Shown here: piece after piece, positions 50,696 through 63,000 of the stretch
Layout of the letters: the number at the start of each line of letters is the position of its first letter
Numbering within the stretch: position 1 is the first letter of the stretch
Origin: Allacma fusca
Lineage: Eukaryota; Arthropoda; Collembola; Symphypleona; Sminthuridae
Reading direction: 5' to 3'
Assembly (NCBI GenBank): GCA_947179485.1
Contig: OX359250.1
Span: 37,416,783 to 37,480,782 of the forward strand
DNA: 64,000 bases
Notes under the pieces: generated by a model
Databases searched by the model: none
What the model saw: the letters and a program-made list of their open reading frames with translations, nothing else
Told to the model about the DNA's origin: nothing
Program-made: the position numbers and the translations under genes

Positions 50696-50882
50696 GGACC
50701 GTTGGACAAGGGAGGCTCAACGATGGCTTTGGATTATGGTCGTCTGAGCTCGTGAGGGAGTACGTGACGACGTTTGGGCTTCGGTGAGTCTCTCTGAGCT
50801 TAGCGAGTGGCGACCGGAGACTTGAGGGAACGTTAGACGGGATCCTCGAGTGTTCCGCCTGTCAAGTTGGATTTTCGCACGC
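50696..50882. other. Local GC and CpG peak
   Basis: About 18 CpG occur in under 190 bases. G+C by hand count is 35/60 in 50761-50820 and 32/60 in 50821-50880, well above the surroundings. A consensus donor (TCG then GTGAGT, at 50783/50784) lies inside. It could mark a promoter with a non-coding or short first exon on the plus strand, or an unmethylated island. No TATA box or start codon decides the matter. Confidence 0.35.
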
Positions 50883-51026
50883 CTCACTCACAATCAGCCT
50901 AATTAGCCTAACAGCTTCCAACGCCGTCAAAGTACATTAGTTTCCAACTTACCAATAAGTGTCATCATCCATGGGTATAAAATGTACCTTACAACACTGC
51001 GCTTTGGAGTAACTCCACTCCGGAGA

Positions 51027-51075
<49 letters not shown>

Positions 51076-53660
51076 AGATACTCGGCAGGGCCAGAGTCAT
51101 GCACGGACTCAGGGATGTACGTTTCAGATGTACACAGACACATCTGTACTAGGACCAGGGCATTTCCTCATGTCAAAGGATACACAGAGCTAATCTCAAG
51201 TTTTCATCTTCAATTCTTTCTGGTCTGACAATTTATTTTGAATTCCCCGGCGGAAGGTGGGACCATATTTCCGAGAAGTCTTTCGCATCATTATGGTTCA
51301 TTCTCCAGAACTTAATCCTACATGTTCTCCAATGAACTTCCCCATCAATTATGCTCTTCTAAAAAGTCCGTTGTTTTTTTTATATTTTTTCCTCCTAGTA
51401 ACATGTACAACTTGTGAGACTTCAATGTTCAAGAGTTTCTCAACATGTGACTCGGGATACATAGATACTTCCTTCAAATTTACAACCTTGGGAAAAGTTT
51501 TCTTTAAAAAATAGGGGGATGTAGGGAAAATAGTTGGGAATTGGGAGAGGATAGAGGGAAAAATTAAATTAGCTTTTATGAAAGTAGAGCTTCAAAATCT
51601 TATCATACAAAGGAAGATTGAAAGGTGCATTGGGAGTTGGAGTAAGGGTTAGTTACACAAGTTTTTGGCTAACGTGTAAAAGAAAATGAGGAGTATATCT
51701 CCTTGTCAGATAGTTGGGAGTCTCCTTCATGTTAAAATATAAGTAGATAAAAATCTGAAGAGGAACTGTAGTGAGGGGGATGTAGCTATTAGAGATGGTA
51801 AGGTCGGAGGGGTATGCAATTGCAAGTAGTACTTTATGGATGAGGGGGGGGGCTATTGGAAATGCAGAGAGTGCCCGTGTGGCGTGCCATGCCATGGGTG
51901 CTGGTGAAAAACATGTGGCTTTATCAACTCACATTTCATAAAGAATAATTCATCACGAGAGTTGACAGCTGCCGAGGCACTGACCTGAATTTCAGTAATG
52001 AAGATAAATCCCCAAAGTTGAGCTGGGTGGTTGGGAAATGGAAAACTACTTGGCCAGTCCGAAGTTCATCGATTAGCTTTTGGCGTCTATGGAAGAAAAT
52101 TGTCTTATTTAACTTTAAACTACTTTAATTTCCCATGCTTCCTTCTCAACGGGACGGCCAGGGATGTTCTAAAGCAGGAAATGACAAGTGAAACTTATTT
52201 GTTTTCACAATTTTCTAGACCTTCATTTTTTGTATCCCTGCTCATTAGCTCTGCTTCAACCCTCCCTTCTACACATTTTGTAGCTCATCTTCAAAATCTA
52301 TCTATTTCGTATACAGTAGTATCCAATATTTTACAAAAGACATCAGAATCTTACAGGCACGAAATACTCAAGTAGTAGATAATTATATAATTACACATGT
52401 CATTGCTTACAGTTACCAAGAATCGAATTCATATAATTAATCCTTGCCAGAAGCTTCAGTAAATGCCATTACTGTCACTAATGTAAGTTACGCTAAGCAA
52501 ACGTGATTTCAGGTGATAGGTCTTGGAGCTGATGTAATTATAAGTAAACCCTCTTCCCAACACCTGTAAAATGCAATATTAATGGATGAGCTCCCACTGC
52601 CCAGGAATAGTAATGAGGGTCCTTAAATTGAGCAAAATGTAGGATTATCCGGAACTGCATCTCTAGCAAATGTTCACAAGCATTATGATACGATATTTAT
52701 AAGGGATGATTAAGTTACAAGAGTAGTTCTCATCCTCGACTCTTCCTTGAGAGGATGTCACTGTTTAAGGTAGCTAATATGAGGAATCGTCCGTGATATG
52801 CAGAGCAGATGTTCTAAATGTCTCAAGTTGTTCGACAATATTTTATGTTCCTTGAGAAAATAGTCCACACAAGTGACTCGCTTCAGGCCCACACTTACAT
52901 ATAGACAAACACCACATGGATTTTTTTTTTTGAATCCACGCATAATTTACGGAACATGGAGAATAGAATGTTAAGTCTCTCGCGGAGCAAGTAATATTTC
53001 ATGATTTTCATGTTGAGTGTCTTTTCTTAACGCATGTAATAAAGCGGATCCGGAGCCCAACACTGGGGGGACCTTTCATTATTGGGAAGTATTTGTTCCA
53101 TTGGGGATGTAGGTACGGGACGATAAGTAGGATATTTGTTACGCCTTTACTGTTAGTTGAGGCGTTTCAAAAGGTTGGGAGTTGGAACGTGAGAGATCTA
53201 TTTATTTTCTACAGTTAGGGGTTCTCTGTGTATGGGCGACAATAAATCCATCTTTGTGGTAATTATCTGTGAAAGAATCTCCCGAGGTCTGTCCACATTC
53301 ACCGAAAGTGTAATGTAATCCAAACAGCTTCCACTTCAATTGAGCTCTACCCGCGTCCTTCTCTTTTGCCACACACTTAAGTCAGTGCCGCTGCTCTTTG
53401 TACACACTTTAATGCACCACATCCATAGTTATCACAACACTTAAACAACCATGGAACAGCTCTGTCTTGCCTTCCAAGTCCCTCGGACACGCTCATGTGC
53501 ATATGTCCATGCGAAAGAAGTAAATGCTACTTTTTCCCCGGACCTCTCATAGTCTCTATTGGGTTCCATGGCACATTTAAACAAATATTTGGATGGTAAC
53601 AGCAGAATAGCATCAATAATGCCTTCCTCCGTACTTGTATCATCCCAAACATCCCTTGTT
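50850..53660. other. Gene-free block
   Basis: No gene is recognised. The block contains a CT run, a G-rich plus-strand stretch at about 51510-51900 (with a G9 run near 51844) that creates minus-strand open frames, and a 14-bp palindrome at 52380-52393. Confidence 0.7.
51030..51071. repeat. (CT)n microsatellite, about 21 copies
   Basis: Pure CT run. A minus-strand frame across it gives an Arg-Glu alternation. Confidence 0.97.
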
Positions 53661-53670
53661 ACAATTTTAA

Positions 53671-53703
53671 GCTACTTAAATCCTTTCCTGGGATTTAAGT
53701 AGC
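53671..53703. repeat. Hairpin with perfect 13-bp arms
   Basis: GCTACTTAAATCC (53671-53683) and GGATTTAAGTAGC (53691-53703) are perfect complements across a 7-nt loop (TTTCCTG). The arms do not extend further. There is no T-run or gene beside it, and a bacterial-type terminator reading does not apply in this genome. Confidence 0.85.
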
Positions 53704-54902
53704 AGGGATATGATATGACAGTCGGGAGGACCCAATGGTTTCATTAACGAAGGGAGATCTGTGGAGGGTTCCGTCTGAAAACCCAATAAACCGATCACAT
53801 CTAAATCGACCCTCCAGCCCTCAAAATAGTATTATTGTTTCAGCCCAGCCCCATTGTCCTCAAATTTGAAACTATGTCGAAAATTCAGTGTGGAAATGCA
53901 AAGTGCATTCTAAAATATCTCCAGCTACTGTGGGACTAATATTAAAAGCAATGTCTTCCTCAATGTAGATATGATTAGTGTTCAAATACCATGAACACTT
54001 TGAAGTCTATAGTTACAATTAGAGGTGTAGATATGCTTCCTAAGTAACTGCATAGGATGAATTGGGAAGTAGGAATTACCTACTTGGTATATCCGTATCA
54101 CTGGATTTTCGGTGTGTCTATGGAGAAGATATCGTGGGAAGACTTGGAGGTAATGGTACCACAAAATGGCACTGCACTGAGGCCCAGTCTGGGCCTTATG
54201 ACTGGATGATTGCGTCAGAGTGTATTCATTTTCGAGATAAAATCAGAGAGGGAAGGAGAGTGACAAAGGATCCGGTGAACAATTAAGGGGAGCACGGGAA
54301 GAAAAAAAAACAAGCCCTAGGTTGTTCCTTGTCAGGAGACATAAAGGACACCCAATAATAACCAAAATGTGATTTTCATTTGTTCCCATCTCGTCAGAAT
54401 TTGAAAAGGGTAAACTCATAAATGAGAGAGGAGCGGCAGGGAAGACAAAGGGGATATCCATTGAGGAGCGATTAAGATGATAAGTTTCTTGGAGACAATA
54501 AACTCGAGGAATTCCATCCAATTTTTTTTTCTTCACTGAATCCTCGATGAGCGTCTGGGAAGTGATGAAAGGGGAAACGTAGGACAATTGTATCGCTTTC
54601 GTTGACGTCCCCACTTAAGAGTGAGGAGTATGTACAGCTGGTTTCCCTCCTCACGGACGTCGTGTTGGATGAGACAAGGGACTTGATGATAATACGCTTA
54701 TATTTTCTGCTTGTCGTGTACGAGACGATTTGTGTAGACAATCGGGCTATGTGACTCAGTGAGCGTAACTATGAGCATTATGTGATAGAAATGTAACGAG
54801 AAGAGTTACTTCACGTCGAGGATGTTGAGGTTGAGGTGACTGAGTTTTGTGGTCAGTGGCGTGTGTCAAAGCAGGTCTGACAGGGGATTTGTCCCGGGTG
54901 AT

Positions 54903-54964
54903 AAGCGCCGACAACGGACCGACCCTAAAACCTCTCACTTTCAAAGTTAGTCTCGTCGGCGCTT
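54903..54964. repeat. GC-rich inverted repeat, 10-bp arms
   Basis: AAGCGCCGAC (54903-54912) and GTCGGCGCTT (54955-54964) are perfect complements 42 nt apart. Inside them ACTTTCAAAGT is itself palindromic, and a GAC..TA stretch can pair with TAGTC if two bases bulge, so the whole 62 bases could fold as one stem. It lies in an 81-codon plus frame (54847-55092) with no recognised product. Confidence 0.65.
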
Positions 54965-55238
54965 TCCTCCCAGCAACATGTACAGCGGGAGATCCAGGAC
55001 TTACTTATACTATCCCATACATCCAACAACCATCTCATCCAGGGATATCGTACATACCTCTATTGCACAAGGACCTCGTAACACACGTCTGAGCATTACA
55101 TATACGAACATCCTAACCCTCCCCAACTCTATTATTGCACATAGCAAACTCGTACCTACAGCTTTTACCCACACAGAGATATGCCTCACTGTACGAACAT
55201 GATATGTATATATCAGTATTGCATCCGCAATTCGTACT

Positions 55239-55279
55239 TATAGACATATATGTGCATACACATGCACATGTAGTCTATA
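55239..55279. repeat. 18-pair hairpin, 4-nt loop
   Basis: Outer arms TATAGAC (55239-55245) and GTCTATA (55273-55279) pair. After one bulged A (55246), TAT pairs with GTA using one G-T wobble. The inner arms ATGTGCAT (55250-55257) and ATGCACAT (55262-55269) then pair around the loop ACAC. The middle is the ACATGTG-type low-complexity sequence common in this window, but the TAGAC/GTCTA ends are not. Confidence 0.75.
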
Positions 55280-56833
55280 GACCCCTGTGAGATCATGTTC
55301 CTACATAAGAACCACAGAACTCAACAACAAATCGCGTGAAACACTTATTCCACATTGAAACCACGAGCCAACAAGCTGTGCGGAGGCAAAACTCTTTTCT
55401 CCTTTTCCTATAGATCTCGTAAGTCTCCTCTGGGAAATACGCTCCCAGACCCTCAACTCCATCAAAATAGCACACTTTCTTCGGCTCACTTAACAAGTAT
55501 TCTCATTTTGTTTCCTTCTCTTTTACACTTTTCATTTTTAACTCGAATAGAACACTAAGCCAATTGGAGTCAATGAACAGTGACAGCTGACAGGGTGAAA
55601 CTCTATGAGAGAACATACAGGAAAAGTATTTTGGAGGATTTGTTACCTCTCACCCAACCAACATCCATCTCACCTTCAATTTCCCAAGTTATTTGTTTAT
55701 TAAAACAATAATTGGCCAAAACGCAAACTTTGTAACTCATCCAGTCAATTTTGTGTTTGTAGTTTATGCTGACTCAACCGGGCTCCAACCATGGTCATAC
55801 ATACAAGGGGAAGGAAATCTGTCAGGAGAATTCTCATTCAAGGATTTATAGAATAATTTATGTACATTTTAAACCTGTCCATGGAATTTTGTCTATATCT
55901 CAGAGTATGCAAGATGTGAAAGCTTAGTGTGTAAGAGGGGGGATGGTAAAAGTCCTTTAAAGTTTCACTTGTCCGTTCCTATATTCGGACGGCTATTTGT
56001 GGATGTTAGTATTCAATAAGCGTGTTGAGCTTGAACCTGAAAACCGAATTTGGAGAAGGATGGAGTTATCTCTTTGGAATATCAAACAATACTGGAGGCA
56101 TATGCTTCCCTGAGTGGTGCTGGAGGAAAGGGGGCATCTGGAAAAGGCAGGTTGGTTATCCCCTCATACATAGTTTTTTTTTCCTGGCTCTCCCCGCACA
56201 TGGAGATCGACATGGGCATATGTGCTGACTGGGATGAAGTGGATATTAGCATATTGAACATGATAATGATCTGCCAAGTTCCGCATCAATGTACCAAAGG
56301 AACAGATTGGCTAAGTTAATAAAGGCCGCTAAATATTTACTTGATGGAAGAGAGAAAGAAGGAAAGCTGAGGGAGAAATGAGACAGAGTAGAACTGGAAG
56401 GCGTCTTTGATGTGACATTCCTCATATTTCCTCCTGTCAATATCATTCCATGTTCCCCTCTTGGCTTTCAAGTCCGCCTGTTTCGTCTGTCACCAAGGAT
56501 CATTTCACTCTTGTACGTCAAAGAACACCATATTTCATATGCCTCTAGTCTCTTCATCTCTCTCCCCGCAACTTCCAGTCACTTCCATTCTCTGTTCATT
56601 TCTCGGTACAAAGTAATGTTTAGCATTTTTTTCCAGCTCTCTGCCCTCATTCACATGCTCTTATGTGAGTCTCAGGTGACATGACATTGTAAATGAATTA
56701 TGAATCCCTATTGATTCCGAGCCTTCATATCACTTGATAAGAGGGACCCACACGCTCTGTTTCACTCAGGCTCTTCTTCCCACTCCATATATGTACATAC
56801 AGTACGTAGTACATCCCTTATGCACGTCACATT

Positions 56834-56852
56834 CCTCTCTCTCTCTCTCTCT
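56834..56852. repeat. (CT)n microsatellite
   Basis: CT run of about 9 copies. Confidence 0.93.
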
Positions 56853-57230
56853 ACTCCGGAACATCACAAAAGAATGGGTCGGGATGAGTGAGGAAACCAA
56901 ATCTGAAAATTTAATTTAACTCCACTTTAAATGCAAATCAGTTTTGTTTGCTTTGACAGTCCTCCACGAAATACATGATCAATTTCTTCCAAGGATAAAA
57001 TAGTATTAAACTACAAACATTTTCTTGGAACTCCTTCACTTACCTGCAGGAGGGTGTTCCAATTGTTTGTTTTCATTTCTTTTTCAATCAAATCTCAGAC
57101 GCTTGTAACGAGTTCATCGCCAAATTCTTAACCTCCTTTTTTTCGTATTTTAATGAACTCCGTTTGGCTTTCTCCCTTTCTTCTTTTAAGCTCTTTCCAA
57201 TTTTCCTCCTTTCATTTCTTCCTCTCTCTC

Positions 57231-57244
57231 TCTCTCTCTCTCTC
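57231..57244. repeat. (CT)n microsatellite
   Basis: Short CT run inside a longer pyrimidine-rich stretch (about 57150-57255). Confidence 0.92.
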
Positions 57245-60200
57245 ACTCCTTTCTCTGCTGGGTGGAACTTCCAGGGAGGAAAAGGATGGGAAAGTTTTGA
57301 AAAAATTGCCCCGGGCAAGATTACTTAGGTAGACTTCAAAAGTGAGAGTCCAGAGTTTAAATTGCGGAGGGGACTGAGACAGGCTGTAAAGTCCATATTG
57401 TTAATCAGATATGACTTGACTTTCCCAAGGATCCCCTCACGTTGTAATTCATAGAGTCCAGGCTCTTGTGTTTGGGGCTGATACATATACGAGGAGCCGT
57501 AATATATTCTGTCTGTCGTAAATAGTTGGCTGGCTACAGAGGAGACATCAGAGGGCACCGGATGGTCACGGCACTTCTGTCACATAAATCTATCAACTTG
57601 GCGGGATTTCGGAGGTATAAATCTGGTCTCAAACTGAAACTTGCCGCCGAGGAGAGAAAGACTTGCGAACATCCCAACAAATACTACTTAAGTTGAACAT
57701 CTACATGAAGCTCATTCTAATAAATCCTAGCTTCCCACCATCCACTTGATATTCCTCGACTTCTTATTTATTTAACCCATGTCTCCTACACAAACTACTA
57801 ACTTTCTCCAAGTTTTTTTCCCCTTTTTAAATAAAACTTTTTCAATTTTCAAAAAAATCCATCTCCCTCCAGTAAAACGTGTGTTCTTTGAGGAGGGATG
57901 ACTCTCCTCGTGTTCCTCGTAGGGAAACTTGGCTAACTATAATAACTACAAGTGTCTCTCTCTCTCTATATATGTATATATATCTGTTCTATGTATAAGT
58001 TTTTACACATGGGCTCCTTGCACCAGTCACAGGATTGTTTACACTTGGGATGTGCGGACGCAGAACATACAAAGATGTAATAAATAAAGGTGGAAATAAT
58101 TTTTCAAATCACTTCAATGCATACCCTTGCACGACATGTTGTCAGCTCATATGAAGGGAATTGTAGGCTATTTTATTATTAAAATCCCGTATATATTTAC
58201 CCAACTTGATTTATTTAGCGTCAGAAATTTACATTATTCATATTTCTCCCTTGATTGAAGCTTGACAACAGCCGCATGACATTTACATATGAGGCTGAAC
58301 ATGCCTCTAATATGTTGCACTTTCTCCCTGGCACTCCAGCCCCCACAAAGTAGTTAGTCATCTTTACTGGGAAAGTTCCACGGAAAATAAAATGTTCCCT
58401 CGCAGTATCCTTCTTCATTAATAATCCGCTACAGCGGCAGAACATGCTCCTCTGCATATGTTCCCGACTTCGTGGAAACACTGTAGTAAAAGGAAGCAAG
58501 TGATTATCTATCATATTAAAGTGCATGGAGCCGTGAGTTACTCCAGGAACCCTGACACTGTCTCAACTTCTCCAAGAGACTTTATCAACAAACTCAGTGG
58601 ACACTGGCGGAGGAATCGTACACACAGGTCAGGCCCGTCCGGGCCCATGAGGATACATACATGTGTGATTACATATGTAAATACACACTTCCAGCCCTGT
58701 CAAGATGTGCATCGCCCTATGTGTCTGACTGAGTACGTCTATGGAAACGTATGGAGATAATGTACATCTTCTACTAAAGTACAGTATCTTGTACACACAT
58801 GAGGCCCCTGGATGTATGCATGGACCTTGTATAGTTACCTTCTGGTACATATTATTTTATTACATTTATATGGGCATTTGTATGGGGAATGTATGGGCCT
58901 CGATGAAAGTGGATATGTGTAATTACGTCCGTGCATACGGTCATATGTAGGATAATGGGAGGTGGGTGTGGGAGTGGGTTCATGACAGTGTCACAGGACA
59001 TGGGTTGGTACTCAAGGGGTTGACTGAATAAAGGGGAATGCCTCTGGATACATATAGGGATCTCCGCATATGGGAACCATTTAATGGAAAAAAAACTTGA
59101 GAGAATGGTTTCAAGCGACGGAGAAGAGGAAGGTCTGGGAGTAAGTTTGTTCTAGTAGTCCGTGCATAAGGGAGTGAGACGACGACGACAGGGTGAAGGA
59201 AGACGAAGAAGCAGAAGAAGTGAAAAGAAAAATTGCCCATGGAAGGAACCTCAAAGCCGTCTGAGCCATTTCTCTTCGTTCTCTGTCACTTTCCCGTCAG
59301 ACTTCCCCGTTGAAAATTTATCAACTTGCTCACTCGGTCCATTCGTCTTTTCCTTCCCCTTCACACTTGTTTCTCACACACAGTGACTGTAGTACCCCTT
59401 AGTCATATTTTCATTCTTTAACTCCTCTTATGTCATTATTTGACACTTTGCAAAACTTATGGCCATGCCAACTAACCAGAAACTCAGCCAAGTCAACTTC
59501 AAAGATAAAGTCCATGCTTGTGAATCGACTTTACTTCCAATTTTCTCTGCGGAGATTGTCCATTCTTCAACTTTGACGGTTCCCTCTGCTTCCTCTCGTT
59601 TCCCGTTTCACCCAAAAAATTCTGTCATTTGATTAAAAATCACCTCCCACCCCCACATTTCAGGTTGAACCAAATCTCACTAAATACCATATATATCTAT
59701 ATGTCCGTCGGAGCTGAGAGACTCAAATTGACACTAATTACCAGGAATTCATTACATTACTATTTTTACTACTGAGGCCCTTGTTCCTGGTCCTTGTTCC
59801 CGTAATTGCTCATGTCCCATTACAAAAGATGGATGATTTTGGTTTTATGACGCTGATTCCTCCTGGTGGGAGGGACTCTTCGTAAAAATCTCTGTACCAT
59901 TTTGACAAAATGAGTGCACTTAAAGTAATAAATATTTAATGGCAAAACTGCCAAGTAAGTTTTTATAGTAGGAGTTTGATTGGTAATAACTACGAGTTTA
60001 ATTTTTTGGTTGGGTAGGTTTTACACAAAATAAAAAATAATAATAGTAAAAAAGGAGGTAAAAAATGATCTGGATTTGTGAGAGTAGAAGGACGGGCATG
60101 TATACATATATATATTGGAAATAGTAATGGTACCAGTATCTCTTGGAGGTATCGAATAGGGACACAAATGATTAAGTACAAAGCCTGAATGGTTCATTGG

Positions 60201-62760
60201 GGGCATGACTATTGAGACTTCAATATTTTCATTGCAAGACCGGTTGTATCCTATTAAAAACTCCAATACCGTTGAGAATTGTTGAAGTGAACCCTAACCG
60301 GAGACCAGGACAAGACCATGGTGGAAATTTACGACGACAGATGGTAACAAACAGAAGTTGATTATTCAGGGAAAGCAAATCGAGTCAAGCATGGTTGTTA
60401 CGCTTCTGCTGTCATTCAAAAGCCGGGACACAATGGTATTGGAGGTATTAATCTTCATAATTGCTAAAAAGTATGACAATTGGACAATGAGCCTAATAGA
60501 ATAAGAACACTGTGTGGTTTCTCACTGAACACTATTTATACCATTGGGGCACCCCTGGATACTTGAGCACGGTTCCCCAGTGTCTTTTCCCTGATCAGAT
60601 GGAAACATTAAACGGACCTCAATAATATCACTTGCATCAACCCGTCCTCTTACCCAAAGGTCTATCATCAAAATCATCATTGGTGGCCTTCATTGTATCA
60701 TTATTCTCTATTGTGTTTCCTCCTTTTCGACCAGCATATCGTGCGTCGCTTTTCAACTCACTCGGCGGATCTCTCTGTGGCTATATACACCTAGGTCAAA
60801 GACATGTGTAATAGGATGATAATCTCTGTAAAAAAAACCACTTATTGCACAGATGTAGTATAGTTTACTTGTATCCCCGAAGCAATAAGAAATATGACAT
60901 TACCTTCGCCATATGGAACTACACTGGAATTTCCACTCGGGGTCATAAATTATAACTTCTCTGATCAGGAGTTGGAGTTGGGACCGACCACAAAATATCC
61001 AGGTCAACTTCCTTCACCCCGAATCCCTCCGGTTTCCATGAGGACTGTCCCACGAAATCCATGAACACAGTATATTCACCAATAAATAGGCATGTATAGA
61101 TATATACATAAACACGTATGTAGGGACATCATAGTAGATGGGCTGCAATAATGCAGTACAATAACTTGCCCTCATCGGTACTTACAGCATGAGTCTATCA
61201 ATGAAATCAAAGTTAACTGTAGAAATTGCTTTTTGTTCCTTCCGAGAACTTCTTCCCTCCCGAGCGAGGCTCGCTTTTGAAATAATTTTTTACGCAATTT
61301 TAGACTCCGCTGAATGAAATGGAGCTTGGGAGGAAATACAACCCGAGAAAATATTTTGTGGTGAGTACAGAGACCATGGCGCAATAGGACTGATGTGCTA
61401 GAGAATGCATTATTGTAACTTTATTGAAATCATCCGAGTCAGTTGAATCAATGGAGGAGCATAAGGCCAGGGTAGAAATCATCCAAGTTTCGAAACAAAA
61501 TTGGTTTTATGGAGCACCACTGGAAACATTATTCAGGAGCTGATGTCTGCCATTTGAACTGATACAGAGCTAAAGGATCCATAGAGAGTCGTAACTGTAT
61601 GGAATTATGAGGCGACAGACGCTCATTCATTTCTGGAGCACATAACAATGAAAAGCCATTCATTTAGACATGATTCAATCGCTTCGATTATTACAGTTTC
61701 CACTCGATTTAATTGTAGATATTAAAAGTGAAGATGCAGTATTTATTGCTCTACCACTCCCTTCTCTAGTCAATTTTTTTTTTACCGATCCCACAACCCT
61801 GGAGCTTGCAATATATTCTGGGATAGCTTCCGCATATTTCCTATACATCTGCCGAGGATAGGATTGCTGCATTTACCAAACAACTTTGCATCTGATAGGA
61901 ATGAGATATGAAGTTTAAATTTATTCTTAAAGGAGTAATGTTTCCAAAAACTTTTCAAACAGATCTTCGCCGACTTTCCAAAGGATGTTTTAAAGCCTGA
62001 AGTGTATTGGAACGCTTGTTTTTTTTAATTCTAAATTTACTGTCAAGATCACAATCACACCTCGGGGAACCTAAGACCTTGATTTTGATAAAATGAAGCG
62101 TGAGATAGATATATATATAGGCAGGAGAAGGCAGGGGAAGATGTGACGTTTAGGCGGGACTGAAGTACCATCTGTTGAGTTGTTGTGGGAGACTTGTCAT
62201 CTATCTTGACTTTGTCTACTCGTAGGGAAAAACATGGGCTCCAAAAAATGGAACCCCAAAGAGTGATATCCATGATAAAGTAAGAATGGGATTGGAGCAT
62301 TAATAACAAATTAGATGTGCTAATTATAAAATAAATTGGATCGGGGAACGGAAGTTAATAATTCATTGCTGTATGCGGGAGTACAATAATTCTACATGAA
62401 TAGAGATACTGTCAATGTGTGGTTGGGAGTTGGAAAGAAACTATTGTAGATATGATATTTATTTGAGATGTCAGTCACTCAAGTTAAACTATGGAGCAGG
62501 ACATGGTAGATAATAGAGACTGTTGTCATTACCGCAGTGATTGGATTTTCATATGCAGATTATAGGGGTTTCAAAACTTGGTTTCGAAACTTGGGAAGAG
62601 TCCGTACATCCATGGATATGGAGTTGTGGGTCTAGGTAGAGAACGTTGGGAGAATAAATAGTGTTATTGTTATTTCTATACACAATCGTTGTCACGGAGG
62701 AGTTGCTCGAAGCCAACAGGATGATAAAGGAGAGACAGTGAAGTGAAAAAGAATGATGTG

Positions 62761-63000
62761 ATCTTTGTGTGTCAGAGATAACAGGGAGACTTTGAAGACA
62801 GACATGCAGACATGCTATTAGACTAATAATAAAAATCCATAATAAAAATGAAAGGTGGGTCTGGATGATGTATTTGGTGGTGGGCACGCTTCCTAGTGGG
62901 GGGTAGCGGGTAATTGAAGTCGGATGGTCGGTGGAAACCACAAGGGGTGATATAATGGAACGGTGGGGGGCCATCGAGGCTCAACAAAGTCACCATGGGG
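62761..63000. other. G-rich strand-skew domain
   Basis: Hand count on the plus strand is about 78 G and 34 C in 240 bases. Skew reverses just after 63000, and 63181-63240 has about 7 G and 23 C. The 141-codon minus-strand frame at 62549-62974 lies over this domain and is best explained by it. Confidence 0.8.

Noticed and set aside
57088..57318. Lys/Glu/Arg-rich minus-strand frame with a consensus donor downstream at 57043/57044
   Set aside because: The frame crosses a GA tract and purine-rich DNA and reaches a stop before the donor, so the two signals do not join in one frame.
61263..61278. AGCGAG-G-CTCGCT followed by TTTT, resembling a bacterial terminator
   Set aside because: The window is eukaryotic in character, the loop is a single base, and no gene ends nearby.
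62549..62974. 141-codon minus-strand open frame
   Set aside because: It lies over a G-rich plus strand, so the coding strand is G-poor. The peptide is Ser/Pro/His/Ile-rich with no motif, and another minus frame overlaps it.
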